Counted from the stretch's first letter, positions 5,400 through 12,909 are shown. The stretch is DNA of 25,447 nt from a virus (IMGVR_UViG_3300009034_000194:1-25447); one strand, 5' to 3'. Notes: generated by a model not told the origin, from the sequence alone. A program made the numbers and translations.

Positions 5400-5824
5400 C
5401 ACCTAAGCAAGCAGCTTTCATAAGAGAGTATGTAATTGATAATAATGCCACACAAGCAGCATTAAGAGCTGGTTATGCCGCAAGCTGCGCTCGTTGGGCC
5501 GGTTGTACTAACATAACAAAACCAAACATAAAAGCTGAATTGGCCAAGAGAAGGGCCGAAATTGAGGCCAAGACAGAGTATTCAATAGAAAAATGGAGAC
5601 AGCAGCAGTTATCACACATGAAGCAGGCAGCCGGAGACAATCAGTGGGGTGCTGTTGCTGCCTTTGCCCGTCTCTTAGGCATGAACATAGGTGCATTTGA
5701 GGCAGATAACAGCCAGAAGGGTGAGAAGACGCTGATTGCCCTGCGTAACGAGGACAAGGCCATAGCTGCTATCATAGCCACGGGCAAGGCGTTAGACGAA
5801 GCCCCCGACGCACTGGCTGAGTAG
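5381..5824 (+). CDS. terS: Terminase small subunit
   Basis: 147 aa. The N-terminus LTPKQAAFIREYVIDNNATQ followed by AALRAGYA matches the helix-turn-helix start of the Terminase_2 small-subunit family (PF03592), whose hallmark is LTPKQ...EY..D.NATQAA.RAGYS. The family recognises the packaging site on phage DNA and assembles a ring that regulates the large subunit. The helix-turn-helix covers about residues 5-55; the middle helix (60-100) would oligomerise and the C-terminal part contact the large subunit. The insertion CARWAGCTN replaces the usual short A..xG segment. The ATG overlaps the previous gene by 19 bases. The large subunit is 1.3 kb downstream, separated by small genes. Confidence 0.9.
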   Translation: MANRPLTPKQAAFIREYVIDNNATQAALRAGYAASCARWAGCTNITKPNIKAELAKRRAEIEAKTEYSIEKWRQQQLSHMKQAAGDNQWGAVAAFARLLGMNIGAFEADNSQKGEKTLIALRNEDKAIAAIIATGKALDEAPDALAE

Positions 5825-5894
5825 TATTAGCCATGGCTTATAACGCTTGTAAGTCCTTATTTTACGTTAGATATTCTCCGCATTTGTTAAGATA

Positions 5895-6035
5895 ATGCAG
5901 TCAATAGCCAAAAAACAGGCCAAGACGGGGGCGGGACAGCCCGGAGGGGTGGTCGTACTTGATATGTATGATAAGTTCACACACACTTTGAAGGAGATTT
6001 TGAGATGGAAGAAGAGACCTTTTGCGATAAATTAA
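5895..6035 (+). CDS. Possible small protein, 46 aa
   Basis: An open frame starting MQSIAKKQAKTGAGQPGGVV and ending RWKKRPFAIN. It is basic, with no ribosome site before its ATG; a 20-codon frame (5833-5895) ends on the same bases (TAATG), so coupling is possible. It overlaps the better-supported membrane protein gene by 31 bases. No family recognised; it may not be translated. Confidence 0.3.
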   Translation: MQSIAKKQAKTGAGQPGGVVVLDMYDKFTHTLKEILRWKKRPFAIN

Positions 6036-6181
6036 GAGAGGGCGGTATTTATCATGGTCATTTTCTTATTTTCCAGGCCGTAATTCACTTTTTATGGTTA
6101 ATGATATTACCTTTGTTTATTTTTTTTATGATATATGGCCATTATTGTGATTGGCAACACACACTTCATAAGTCTTTTTAG
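6005..6181 (+). CDS. Small single-span membrane protein, 58 aa
   Basis: The AAGGAG ribosome site at 5992-5997 is ideally placed before the ATG. The frame starts MEEETFCDKLREGGIYHGHF and has one long hydrophobic segment (about residues 20-45, FLIFQAVIHFLWLMILPLFI onward), ending in a polar His-rich tail. Such proteins are common in phage late regions. An accessory lysis or membrane role is possible, but there is no direct support. Confidence 0.55.
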   Translation: MEEETFCDKLREGGIYHGHFLIFQAVIHFLWLMILPLFIFFMIYGHYCDWQHTLHKSF

Positions 6182-6194
6182 GGAAGGAATTATT

Positions 6195-6368
6195 ATGAGA
6201 AAGAAGAAAGATGTAAAAAAACCCGTAAAATGTTGTCATGCTTGGTTTTACACAAATGTCAGCCAGGCCCATGAACATGGTTGTGGCTATATAATGCGGA
6301 ACTGTCTTAAATGTTTTGCCACACAGACGTCTAAGTTTCATTGGGTAAAGCGTAATCCAAAGGAATAG
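6195..6368 (+). CDS. Small zinc-finger-like protein, 57 aa
   Basis: The ATG at 6195 is chosen because it has the ribosome site GGGAAGGAA at 6181-6189. An earlier in-frame ATG at 6135 lacks one and lies inside the previous gene. The product starts MRKKKDVKKPVKCCHAWFYT, with CC, a single Cys-Gly-Tyr and CLKC, and several histidines, consistent with a zinc-binding fold. It is strongly basic at both ends. Function unknown. Confidence 0.6.
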   Translation: MRKKKDVKKPVKCCHAWFYTNVSQAHEHGCGYIMRNCLKCFATQTSKFHWVKRNPKE

Positions 6369-6430
6369 TGGGCCTCTTAAAAGACGGTACTTAGCTATTT
6401 TCTCGCATATTTTAGCCTAAGGGCGGTTTT

Positions 6431-6601
6431 ATGCAAAGTGAAACAGAGCAAATTTGGGACAAGCTAATAAATCACAAGCCGAGAAAGTTTACGGATGCCA
6501 TTCAGTCTCGTTTAGAGTCAAAGATGGCTTTGGCCGAATTATTTTGCTCGGAGTTTAGCGATTATGATAGAAAGCGAACCAGAAACGGCGTCAAAGCCTG
6601 A
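6431..6601 (+). CDS. Hypothetical helical protein, 56 aa
   Basis: Starts MQSETEQIWDKLINHKPRKF and continues as a charged helix (TDAIQSRLESKMALAELF). The variant repeat GGGCGGTTTT directly precedes its ATG; GGGCGG is not a normal ribosome site, so initiation is unclear. It overlaps the next small gene by 38 bases. Confidence 0.45.
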   Translation: MQSETEQIWDKLINHKPRKFTDAIQSRLESKMALAELFCSEFSDYDRKRTRNGVKA

Positions 6602-6680
6602 CGATTGGCTATATTTGGCAGAGATTATTCGTGCCTACCTTGAATTAGAGGCCAAGAATAGGAAAAGAAAGAATGAATAA
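6564..6680 (+). CDS. Possible small helical protein, 38 aa
   Basis: Starts MIESEPETASKPDDWLYLAE and ends with a basic tail (KNRKRKNE). There is no ribosome site. It overlaps the previous gene by 38 bases and the next by 8 (ATGAATAA). The overlap pattern is like that of true neighbours in this region, but the length makes chance plausible. Confidence 0.4.
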   Translation: MIESEPETASKPDDWLYLAEIIRAYLELEAKNRKRKNE

Positions 6681-6915
6681 ATTCGGACGTAGATTCAAAT
6701 ATATATGTTCAGATTGTAGTGAGGCCACACGTTTTAGTCACTTAGAGCAGATAAGGGCGGCGGGTATGCAATGCAGGTTTTGTGGTTCACGGCGTTTAGA
6801 ACCAAGTCAACATTCTTTTGAACGTCACAACCAACCGATTTTTCACGACAAAAAGACCGAATACGATAAAAGTATAATGGACAAGAAGTATTATTGTTCA
6901 CCCTCGAAGGATTAA
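6673..6915 (+). CDS. Zinc-ribbon protein, 80 aa
   Basis: Contains CSDC near residue 12 and CRFCGSRRLE near residue 34, a classical two-knuckle zinc ribbon with 18 residues between knuckles. The ribosome site GGAAAAGAAAG precedes the ATG. The C-terminal 35 residues are polar, His/Lys/Asp-rich. Zinc ribbons of this size in phages often touch nucleic acid or transcription machinery; nothing here says which. The repeat copy at 6918 begins two bases after its stop. Confidence 0.65.
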   Translation: MNKFGRRFKYICSDCSEATRFSHLEQIRAAGMQCRFCGSRRLEPSQHSFERHNQPIFHDKKTEYDKSIMDKKYYCSPSKD

Positions 6916-6917
6916 AA

Positions 6918-7057
6918 GGGCGGTTAGGACGAGCAAGGATAAGGTGGTTTTATGAAAGGCAGGTGATGCCAGATGCCGGGCGGTGAGTTAATGAAGACTG
7001 ACCCCAACTTAATGCAAATGGGCGGTTAGGGCGGGCAAGGATAAAGTGTTTTATAAA
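6918..7057 (+). repeat. Imperfect direct repeat of about 38 bp flanking a short spacer
   Basis: Copy 1 (about 6918-6956) and copy 2 (about 7020-7057) both start GGGCGGTTAGG, share GCAAGGATAA and end in TTTTAT. They differ at a few positions and by one base in length. The stretch 6916-7082 holds no convincing gene; an 18-codon frame (6973-7029) ends inside copy 2. The copies lie immediately upstream of the large terminase gene. Confidence 0.6.
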
Positions 7058-7082
7058 GAAGGAAGAGAAATGACCGGTATTT

Positions 7083-8744
7083 GTGGACAAATTTACTAAG
7101 CCTACTATCTGGATACAGCGCAACCTCAAGATTATCGACAAATTAGGTAATCTGATAGGTTTGGACCCTAACATCGGCCAGTTAATGCTGGCCAAGATGA
7201 TAATAAAGCAGCGTCGGCTGGGCCTGCCGGTGCGGATAGTCTTATTGAAGCCTCGTCAGGTGGGCTGGAGCACATGGAGCGAGGCCGAGGCCTTTTGTTT
7301 TATCAATAACAATCCCAACCGCACGGCCCTCGTGGTAAGTGCCGACCTTGACTCTACTAATCTGGTCTTTAACATGGCCAAATTGTATCAGGACCAGATG
7401 CCTGCGGATATACGGCTGGCCACCAAGGCGTCTTCGAGGAAGGAGATTATATATGCCAAGCCTCATCGGTCGCGTTTTTTGACTCAGACGGCGGGCAAGG
7501 ACGTTTTGGGACGGGGCGGTACGGTCCACTTTTTTCACGCTTCGGAAGTTGCGTTCTGGCCGAAGGCCAAGGCCGGACTGGCGGCTGTTTTGCAGATGGT
7601 CCCTTCTTCTGGAGATACAACGGTAATTTTAGAGAGTACGGCCAACGGTGTCGGCGGCGCCTTTTACGACATATTTCAGCAGGCGGTTGACCGGATAAGG
7701 ACTACCGGCTCTTTAGAGGGCTATATTCCGGTCTTTTTCCCGTGGTATAAGTTCCCCGAATACCAGTCGTCGGCCCCTAAAGGTTTTTGCCTCCAGAAAG
7801 ACGAGTCGGAGCTAAAGAGCGAGTTCGGCCTGAGTAACGACCAGATATTCTGGCGGCGGCTGAAGGTCCAGGAACTCGGCGGCGACGAGAGTTTGTTCCG
7901 CCAGGAGTACCCGGCCACCCATATCGAAGCGTTTCAGACCTCCGGCAACCCGGTATTTACGCCTTCTATGATCCACTTTCAGAAGGCCTTCATGGCCGAA
8001 GGTCGGACGGTTGTCTTTAACGACGATGAGATAGAGAACGTCGAGCGCACTTTTAACTGCTGGAAGATAATAAATCCCGCCGAAGAGGGCCATCAATATT
8101 GCATGGGTATAGACACTATGGAGGGCCGTCTTTCGGACGTTCAGGACCCCAAGAGCCATCTGGACTGTGACGGAGCGGTGGTCTTCGACAGGAGCACCGG
8201 CCTGGTGGTCGCCTTCTGGCACGGTCGGGGCGACCAGGGCGTACTGGGCAGGCAATGCCTGTGGTGTGCCCGGCACTATAACGAGGCGTGGGTAGCGCCG
8301 GAGATACCGGCTTCTATGGTGCTATTGAAAATCTTCAAGGACGACGGCTACCCGAACATTTACAATCGCCAGGTCCACGACCAGCGGATAACCACCGAGG
8401 AATCGGAGAACCTGGGCTGGCGTACCGACCTTATTACGAGGGCCTGGTTGGTAAGCGACTTTTTAGTGGCGTGCCGGGAGGGTTCGGTAAAGGCCGTCTT
8501 CCGCGAGATAGTCGAGGAGATGGAGACTTTTATTCGTGACAAGACCGGCAAGGCCGTCCATCAACCGGGCAAGCACGACGATTTGCTCTTCGGCCTGATG
8601 ATAGCCCTTCAGGTCCATTTGAGATGTCCCCTGACCGCAATGCCGTATAAGGACGATTATACGGGCGAGGACGAGGACATGGCCAGGGCCGAGAGTTTAT
8701 CGAGGAGCGGCTGCGTAGACGACTGTATTTTAGAAGGGGATTGA
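7083..8744 (+). CDS. terL: Terminase large subunit (packaging ATPase and nuclease)
   Basis: 553 aa. The motor that pumps DNA into proheads and cuts it. ATPase part: Walker A-like KPRQVGWST (residues 56-64), a Walker B region ending HASE (152-155) whose Glu is the likely catalytic carboxylate, and the coupling motif ILESTANG (182-189). The nuclease part has an RNase H-like pattern: GIDTMEG (Asp344), GAVVFDR (364-370) and the late KHDDLLFG with Asp499/Asp500 as metal ligands. PWYKFPEY (220-227) is also typical. The frame has GTG at 7083 as its first start after a stop at 7071, but the only good ribosome site (GAAGGAAGAG, 7058-7067) is better spaced for an out-of-frame ATG at 7070, so the start is uncertain. 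The gene is clearly richer in GC than the small genes around it. Confidence 0.93.
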   Translation: MDKFTKPTIWIQRNLKIIDKLGNLIGLDPNIGQLMLAKMIIKQRRLGLPVRIVLLKPRQVGWSTWSEAEAFCFINNNPNRTALVVSADLDSTNLVFNMAKLYQDQMPADIRLATKASSRKEIIYAKPHRSRFLTQTAGKDVLGRGGTVHFFHASEVAFWPKAKAGLAAVLQMVPSSGDTTVILESTANGVGGAFYDIFQQAVDRIRTTGSLEGYIPVFFPWYKFPEYQSSAPKGFCLQKDESELKSEFGLSNDQIFWRRLKVQELGGDESLFRQEYPATHIEAFQTSGNPVFTPSMIHFQKAFMAEGRTVVFNDDEIENVERTFNCWKIINPAEEGHQYCMGIDTMEGRLSDVQDPKSHLDCDGAVVFDRSTGLVVAFWHGRGDQGVLGRQCLWCARHYNEAWVAPEIPASMVLLKIFKDDGYPNIYNRQVHDQRITTEESENLGWRTDLITRAWLVSDFLVACREGSVKAVFREIVEEMETFIRDKTGKAVHQPGKHDDLLFGLMIALQVHLRCPLTAMPYKDDYTGEDEDMARAESLSRSGCVDDCILEGD

Positions 8745-8936
8745 ATGAAATATTATACAGAGGAAGAAAAAATAGAAATTGAATTAGGTAAATGCGTGGG
8801 CTTGGGCAAACCTTTGATATGCCCAATATGTTCGTCTGCGGTTCATGGCGAGCAACTTATGTCAAGTACGGGTGGCTTTGAAAACGAATTGTTTTGTCCT
8901 CATTGTGATTTGCGTGTGAATTTGGTGATAAATTGA
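8745..8936 (+). CDS. Zinc-ribbon protein, 63 aa
   Basis: The ATG follows the terminase stop directly; the ribosome site AGAAGGGGA lies in the terminase's last codons. CPICSSAVHG (about residues 26-35) and CPHCDLRV (about 51-58) make a standard four-cysteine zinc ribbon. The N-terminus is a charged helix (YTEEEKIEIELGK). No specific partner can be named. Confidence 0.7.
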   Translation: MKYYTEEEKIEIELGKCVGLGKPLICPICSSAVHGEQLMSSTGGFENELFCPHCDLRVNLVIN

Positions 8937-8971
8937 TTGCCAGATTAGAAGGAGATTAGAAAGGAAGAAAG

Positions 8972-9208
8972 ATGGTGACAAAAATATTATATTTGTTTTT
9001 GTTTTTTACAGTCCCATTTATTGTCGGCTCAATAACTAAAATTGTTTCTTCGTCATTAAATACAGATTTAAAAAGAGAGTGTTATTTTACTTTTGAAGAG
9101 CCGTTTGATGGATTGGGTTATTGGCTTGATGGTTTTGGCATATTGATTATAGCAGTTCCATTATTGATGGCCATTATTATTCTTTTGATTATGCCTTGGC
9201 CTTTTTAA
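8972..9208 (+). CDS. Two-span membrane protein, 78 aa
   Basis: Hydrophobic segments at about residues 4-22 (ILYLFLFFTVPFIVGS) and 54-75 (FGILIIAVPLLMAIIILLIM) flank a polar acidic middle. The ribosome site AAAGGAAGAAAG precedes the ATG. Size and topology would also allow a second holin or antiholin, but it lies away from the lysis-type genes at 3.7-4.3 kb. Function unknown. Confidence 0.6.
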   Translation: MVTKILYLFLFFTVPFIVGSITKIVSSSLNTDLKRECYFTFEEPFDGLGYWLDGFGILIIAVPLLMAIIILLIMPWPF

Positions 9209-9220
9209 AGGAGATTAGAA

Positions 9221-9427
9221 ATGAAGGAATTATGTACAGAATGTACTGGATACGGCAAATGGGAAGGCAGGCCGATGTGCCGCAGACAGCAATCTTTTGA
9301 TTTTGTCAGGAGATGGTTAAAAGACGGCGATGTGTGTGATAATAAAGGTGAGCACAGATTTGAGCAGAGAAAAAAAGGCTCACGGGTAATCAATCGTAAT
9401 GATAATGGTATTATCGAAGGAGATTGA
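9221..9427 (+). CDS. Small cysteine-containing basic protein, 68 aa
   Basis: Starts MKELCTECTGYGKWEGRPMC, with CTEC and one more Cys soon after, then CDN near residue 38: four cysteines in all, so a zinc site is possible. The ribosome site AAAGGAG precedes the ATG. The C-terminal half is basic. It lies between two membrane-protein genes. Function unknown. Confidence 0.6.
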   Translation: MKELCTECTGYGKWEGRPMCRRQQSFDFVRRWLKDGDVCDNKGEHRFEQRKKGSRVINRNDNGIIEGD

Positions 9428-9430
9428 AGA

Positions 9431-9640
9431 ATGAATGAGCTTTTAGCCATTGGCATATATCTGGCCGGCATAGTCACCGGCGTTGCGGTATTTCGTTACG
9501 GTATGGGCTTATGGTCGAAGGCTTTGGTTCAGGCCAAGAAGGAAGAGCCTCTTGGTGTTGAGGACACCGGCCCGATAGAGCAGTCTAATACGGAGGTTGT
9601 TGACGACTATTTATCACAGGAACAAACTGAAGTTTTATGA
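9431..9640 (+). CDS. Single-span membrane protein, 69 aa
   Basis: One hydrophobic segment at about residues 3-22 (LLAIGIYLAGIVTGVAVFRY) is followed by a basic then acidic soluble tail. GAAGGAG at 9417-9423 is the ribosome site. The shape is that of a small N-anchored protein such as an accessory lysis or superinfection protein; no family is recognised. A five-codon frame with a ribosome site (9654-9671) lies in the gap that follows. Confidence 0.6.
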   Translation: MNELLAIGIYLAGIVTGVAVFRYGMGLWSKALVQAKKEEPLGVEDTGPIEQSNTEVVDDYLSQEQTEVL

Positions 9641-9690
9641 AAGGAAGAAAGACATGGAAGAGTTCAGATAAATTTTTATAGGGGGTTATT

Positions 9691-10116
9691 ATGCCAACAG
9701 GCGATATTTCAGGCTGTTTCGAGATTTCGAGTGGCTACGGCAATTTTTACAAATTCGATACGGGAAAAACAGGCCCGTGGGGTGTTTATTTCGATAATAG
9801 CGGCGATGGTGTCGAGAGGATTTGGGCCAAAGACCCAACTTATGACGCTACGAAGTCGGTATTAAAACTCTATTACGTCCATTTGAGTTGTACTACAGCG
9901 GTTTCGGTCGGCTTGTTTGACGGTTCCGACGGAGAGGGTATTGTGAGATTGAGGACGAGCGATGTCACTTATGCCAATACCGGAAATTCAGAGGTATGGG
10001 ACTTTCGGGACGACCCTTTGGTTTGTATGACGGCCGAAAATACAAAGTCATTAAGTGTATGTGCCGGTGACGGCTGGGTTTCGGGCTTTGTTAAAGTCGG
10101 ATGGGGCACGCCGTAA
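9691..10116 (+). CDS. Probable small virion (decoration-type) protein, 141 aa
   Basis: Starts MPTGDISGCFEISSGYGNFY after GGGGG at 9680-9684. It is almost free of long helices and rich in Gly, Asp, Thr, Tyr and aromatic residues, as expected for a beta-sandwich. It ends with GDGWVSGFVKVGWG, reminiscent of the FGW endings of the three small proteins at 16.9-17.8 kb, although the rest does not obviously align. Its place between terminase and portal suggests a structural role, for example head decoration. That role is inferred. Confidence 0.55.
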   Translation: MPTGDISGCFEISSGYGNFYKFDTGKTGPWGVYFDNSGDGVERIWAKDPTYDATKSVLKLYYVHLSCTTAVSVGLFDGSDGEGIVRLRTSDVTYANTGNSEVWDFRDDPLVCMTAENTKSLSVCAGDGWVSGFVKVGWGTP

Positions 10117-12239
10117 TGACAACTGAGGAGCAGAGCAAGAAAAAGGCAGAGCAGAACACCTTTCTCGACCGGCTCGAAGAAGAGGGCATGAAGATTACCA
10201 AGTCGTGGAACTCGGTCTGGTCTGAGAGTATAAGGTACTTCTTCGGCGACCAGTTGGGCCACAGAAAGGTCAAGAAAGGCTGGAGCGAGGTAGTAGTAAA
10301 CTACATTTTGCCCGCCGCCATTCAGGAGATAGCCAAGCTCTCCAAGAACCATGCCCAGATACTCGCGCATCCGTGGGAGGCTTCGGACGCCGAATTTGCA
10401 GAGGCGTGGCGGTCACTGCTCCAGTGGCTGTGGGAAAAGGGTGTGAACGGGCACGGTATGAGGCTGGAGCAGATTGCCTCCACCCTCGATAAGAAACTTT
10501 ACGGCTATAGCGTCTCCAAGGTCATGTGGGAGAACAGGGACGCCTGGGACGAGAAGGCCAAGACGTGGAAGGGCGATGTGAAGTTTAGGTTGTGGAAGCC
10601 GGAGCGGTTCTGGGCGCTGGGCCAGGAGAAGATAGACGACGGCCCCTGCGGGACGGTAAGGTACGTAGAGGAGCAGTGGGCGGTAAAGCGATGGCCGAAA
10701 TTCAAGGCTAAGATAGAAGAGGCATCCCAGACCTACGAGGAAGTTCTTTCCGGCGGCGGTCAGACCATAGACGGCCAGACCCTCTCTTCGGGCACGTATC
10801 CGAGCGCGGGCGTCGGCGCCGCCGACCGCGGCATTGCCAACGCATTTAAGACCCTGCTCAACCTGATAGTCACCCGAAAGAAGCACACACCCAAAGACAG
10901 TAAGATAAGATATATCAAGCTCGCCGAGTTCTACTATAAAGATGAGGAGGAGAAAAAAGTTAAAGAGTACATGACGGCGGAGGAACTACTGGCTTCCGGT
11001 ATGATTTCCGTTGAAGGTGGTATGTATTACGACAACTCCGGCCCTATAAATGAATTACCTCAAGTCCTCAAAAGAGAATATGACGAGCCTTTATACCCCT
11101 ATGGCCGGTTCGTTATCAGGCTGGGCAAGGACATTATAGTAAATAAGAACCAGCGATACGGCTATAAGAAGTGGCCTTTCGTTGTCTCTCCCCACTATCT
11201 TTTACCTCACATGTGGCAGGGTTGGGACGCCGTCCAGATGTATAAGAGCGCTCAGGATATGATAAACATATCCGTGACCCATCTGGTAAATAATATGAAG
11301 ATGTACGGCGACCCTAAAATTGCCGTCGAGCGCGGCGCTATAGACTCGCCACCCGGCAAGAGAGGAGCCCATTACAAGATAGGCAAGGGCGCCGGCAGTA
11401 TTATTCGGCTGGTAAGAGGCGGATTGTCAAGGTTCCAGATTCTCGACCCGCCCGCACCATCCGCTGCGGCCATACAGCTATACGGTTTATTCACTCAGGA
11501 ATTCAAGAATTTGGCCGGCCTTCAGGATATTGCCCGCGGCAAGCAGGGCGAGGGCCGCATAACGGCCACCGAATCTCACTTTTTGATGATATCCGCAAAC
11601 GACCGGCTGGCCCTTCAGAGCGCTTACGAAGACGTCTGGGTGACCGAAGTTGCCCGTTTAATGGCCTGGATATGCCAGAGGAACTACGAGGTCGGCAGGA
11701 TAGTAAGGGTAATCGGCGAGGATAATATAGTCGGCGCCCAAGAGATTACCGAGCAGGTAAAGAACGTAGATTTCGATATCGATATTATTCCGGGCGCCCA
11801 GCTTCCTTTCGACCAGGAAAAGAAAGAGGCCAAGTACCTACAGGCGTACCAGTTAATGGCCGACCCCGCCCCTAACCCCATGCTGCCTGAAGTATTGAGG
11901 ACAATGGAGATTACCAACTGGCGCAAGATTCTCCAGCAGCATGCGGTATGGCAGAAGTTCATGCAGTTCCTGGAGCTGTTTCAGGCCGTTACCGAGAAGA
12001 GGATAACAGTTGAGCAGGGCATACAGAAATTGATTCAGGCGGCAATGGCCCATTTTGCAGAGCAGCAGGACTCCATTGAGGGCATTGAGGCCAGGAACAA
12101 AGAGAAGGAGCAGCTCGACCAGGAGCGTGACAGTCTTATCGCCGAGGGCGAGTCCGAAGGCCGCAAGAAGGAACGCGCTATCCAGTCTGAAAGGGACAAG
12201 GTTAGAAACGAAAAGAAAGCGAAGAAGGACAAGAAATAG
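10116..12239 (+). CDS. Portal protein
   Basis: About 707 aa from the ATG that overlaps the previous stop (TAATG). An in-frame ATG at 10101 would add five residues. The portal is the twelve-subunit ring at one capsid vertex through which DNA passes. Supporting features: the position after terL and before scaffold and capsid, the long alpha/beta body with motifs such as LYGYSVSKVMWE (about residues 130-141) and NFDIDIIPGAQLP-like wording late on (VDFDIDIIPGAQLPFDQEKK), and a highly charged helical tail (last 60 residues, ending KKAKKDKK). Length is near that of the P22-type portals (about 725 aa), and I favour that class, without a search to prove it. Confidence 0.85.
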   Translation: MTTEEQSKKKAEQNTFLDRLEEEGMKITKSWNSVWSESIRYFFGDQLGHRKVKKGWSEVVVNYILPAAIQEIAKLSKNHAQILAHPWEASDAEFAEAWRSLLQWLWEKGVNGHGMRLEQIASTLDKKLYGYSVSKVMWENRDAWDEKAKTWKGDVKFRLWKPERFWALGQEKIDDGPCGTVRYVEEQWAVKRWPKFKAKIEEASQTYEEVLSGGGQTIDGQTLSSGTYPSAGVGAADRGIANAFKTLLNLIVTRKKHTPKDSKIRYIKLAEFYYKDEEEKKVKEYMTAEELLASGMISVEGGMYYDNSGPINELPQVLKREYDEPLYPYGRFVIRLGKDIIVNKNQRYGYKKWPFVVSPHYLLPHMWQGWDAVQMYKSAQDMINISVTHLVNNMKMYGDPKIAVERGAIDSPPGKRGAHYKIGKGAGSIIRLVRGGLSRFQILDPPAPSAAAIQLYGLFTQEFKNLAGLQDIARGKQGEGRITATESHFLMISANDRLALQSAYEDVWVTEVARLMAWICQRNYEVGRIVRVIGEDNIVGAQEITEQVKNVDFDIDIIPGAQLPFDQEKKEAKYLQAYQLMADPAPNPMLPEVLRTMEITNWRKILQQHAVWQKFMQFLELFQAVTEKRITVEQGIQKLIQAAMAHFAEQQDSIEGIEARNKEKEQLDQERDSLIAEGESEGRKKERAIQSERDKVRNEKKAKKDKK

Positions 12240-12243
12240 AAAT

Positions 12244-12468
12244 ATGGCAAGAGTAAATGTAAAGTTTCCCTGCAAAAGCAAAGTGAGTTGTAGTGGTGTT
12301 GAGGGCACAATAACTGCTGTTATTATCAGGGGTAAGGGACGTGCCTACGAGTTTAGTTATATAGACAGAGATGGCAACCCGACCAGTTGCACAACAGAAG
12401 AGTGTGAACTGGAATTATCTAAAACGAGTTCCTTGGGTTTTAAGAAAAATGCAAAGGAAAAGAAATGA
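12244..12468 (+). CDS. Small basic beta-rich protein, 74 aa
   Basis: Starts MARVNVKFPCKSKVSCSGVE four bases after the portal stop. A longer frame exists upstream inside the portal gene, but the ATG at 12244 is the natural start. Alternating beta-strand-like segments (GTITAVIIRGKGRAYEFSYI) suggest a small barrel. It ends with a basic tail and an SSLGFK motif. There are four cysteines. Function unknown; the position hints at a minor head or connector protein. Confidence 0.6.
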   Translation: MARVNVKFPCKSKVSCSGVEGTITAVIIRGKGRAYEFSYIDRDGNPTSCTTEECELELSKTSSLGFKKNAKEKK

Positions 12469-12629
12469 AAGTATACTGTGAAAAATGCGTCTATTTGAAC
12501 ATAGTTTCCGTACCCTCCACCTGCAAATCGCCGGTAGATAACTGGCTTTCACCTAAAGCGCCTTGCAACGATGTATGCTCAACAAAAAACGGCGGCAACG
12601 ACTGCAAGTGCTTTAAGAAGAAGAAATAA
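12465..12629 (+). CDS. Cysteine-rich small protein, 54 aa
   Basis: The ATG overlaps the previous TGA (ATGA); AAAGGAAAAG is the ribosome site. The frame starts MKVYCEKCVYLNIVSVPSTC and has seven or more cysteines in the order CxxC, C, C, C, CxC, suggesting one or two zinc sites. The end is KCFKKKK. The next gene overlaps its stop. Function unknown. Confidence 0.55.
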   Translation: MKVYCEKCVYLNIVSVPSTCKSPVDNWLSPKAPCNDVCSTKNGGNDCKCFKKKK

Positions 12630-12775
12630 TGCCCGAAGCCTTCAACAACTGCGTTAAGAGGGGCGGAAGGGTACGCCGCAAGTCACTCAAGGGCGGCGGG
12701 TACATCAATATATGCTTTATAGATGGCAAGTCTTACGCGGGCCATCCGCACAAGGGGAAGAAAAAAGGTGGCTAA
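12629..12775 (+). CDS. Small basic protein, 48 aa
   Basis: The TAATG overlap with the previous gene sets the start. It reads MPEAFNNCVKRGGRVRRKSL, then GGGYINICFIDGKSYAGH and a lysine tail. I believe similar short proteins with NCVKxGGRVR...ICF..GKSYAG occur in many phages beside structural genes, but no function is known to me. It is the last gene before a structured spacer. Confidence 0.6.
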   Translation: MPEAFNNCVKRGGRVRRKSLKGGGYINICFIDGKSYAGHPHKGKKKGG

Positions 12776-12909
12776 AGGGCTAATCGCCCTTTGTGGCCGT
12801 GGGGGCAGTACCCACCTTCTCCATTGTCACGGAAAGACAGCAGACAGGACTATGCGCCAATATGCCAGTCTTTCCTGTTAAAGAGTATTCAAACCAAGAG
12901 ACTATGCGC
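12774..12909 (+). promoter_or_regulatory. Structured spacer between portal and scaffold blocks
   Basis: Three consecutive inverted repeats: AAAGGGC/GCCCTTT (12774-12780 and 12786-12792), GTGGG/CCCAC (about 12799-12815), and GGAAAGAC/GTCTTTCC (12831-12838 and 12868-12875). The ten-base word GACTATGCGC occurs twice (12848-12857 and 12900-12909). The first stem overlaps the stop codon of the preceding gene. There is no T-run, so it is not a standard terminator. RNA processing, partial termination or a control leader for the capsid genes is possible. Confidence 0.45.

Larger units (their letters stand above)
1712..7028 (+). repeat. Dispersed GGGCGGTTA motif, six exact copies
   Basis: Exact copies at 1712-1720, 2187-2195, 2830-2838, 3061-3069, 6918-6926 and 7020-7028, plus a variant GGGCGGTTTT at 6421. 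All have the same orientation on the plus strand, although the four left copies follow minus-strand genes (their reverse contributes the stop codon TAA in three cases) and the right copies precede plus-strand genes. About 0.2 copies would be expected by chance for a nine-base word in a window this long. Confidence 0.6.

Noticed and set aside
7242-8826. Minus-strand open frames opposite the large terminase
   Set aside because: Shadow frames of a gene whose catalytic motifs are all on the plus strand.
9654-9671. Five-codon frame with a good ribosome site
   Set aside because: Too short to call a gene; possibly a remnant of a deleted small gene.
12055-12243. Upstream extension of the gene at 12244
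   Set aside because: It would overlap the portal gene for 185 bases, is extremely Arg/Ser-rich, and the ATG at 12244 sits right after the portal stop.
10413-12310. Long open frames on the minus strand opposite the portal gene
   Set aside because: They mirror the codon bias of a strongly coding plus strand and have no ribosome sites or family motifs.
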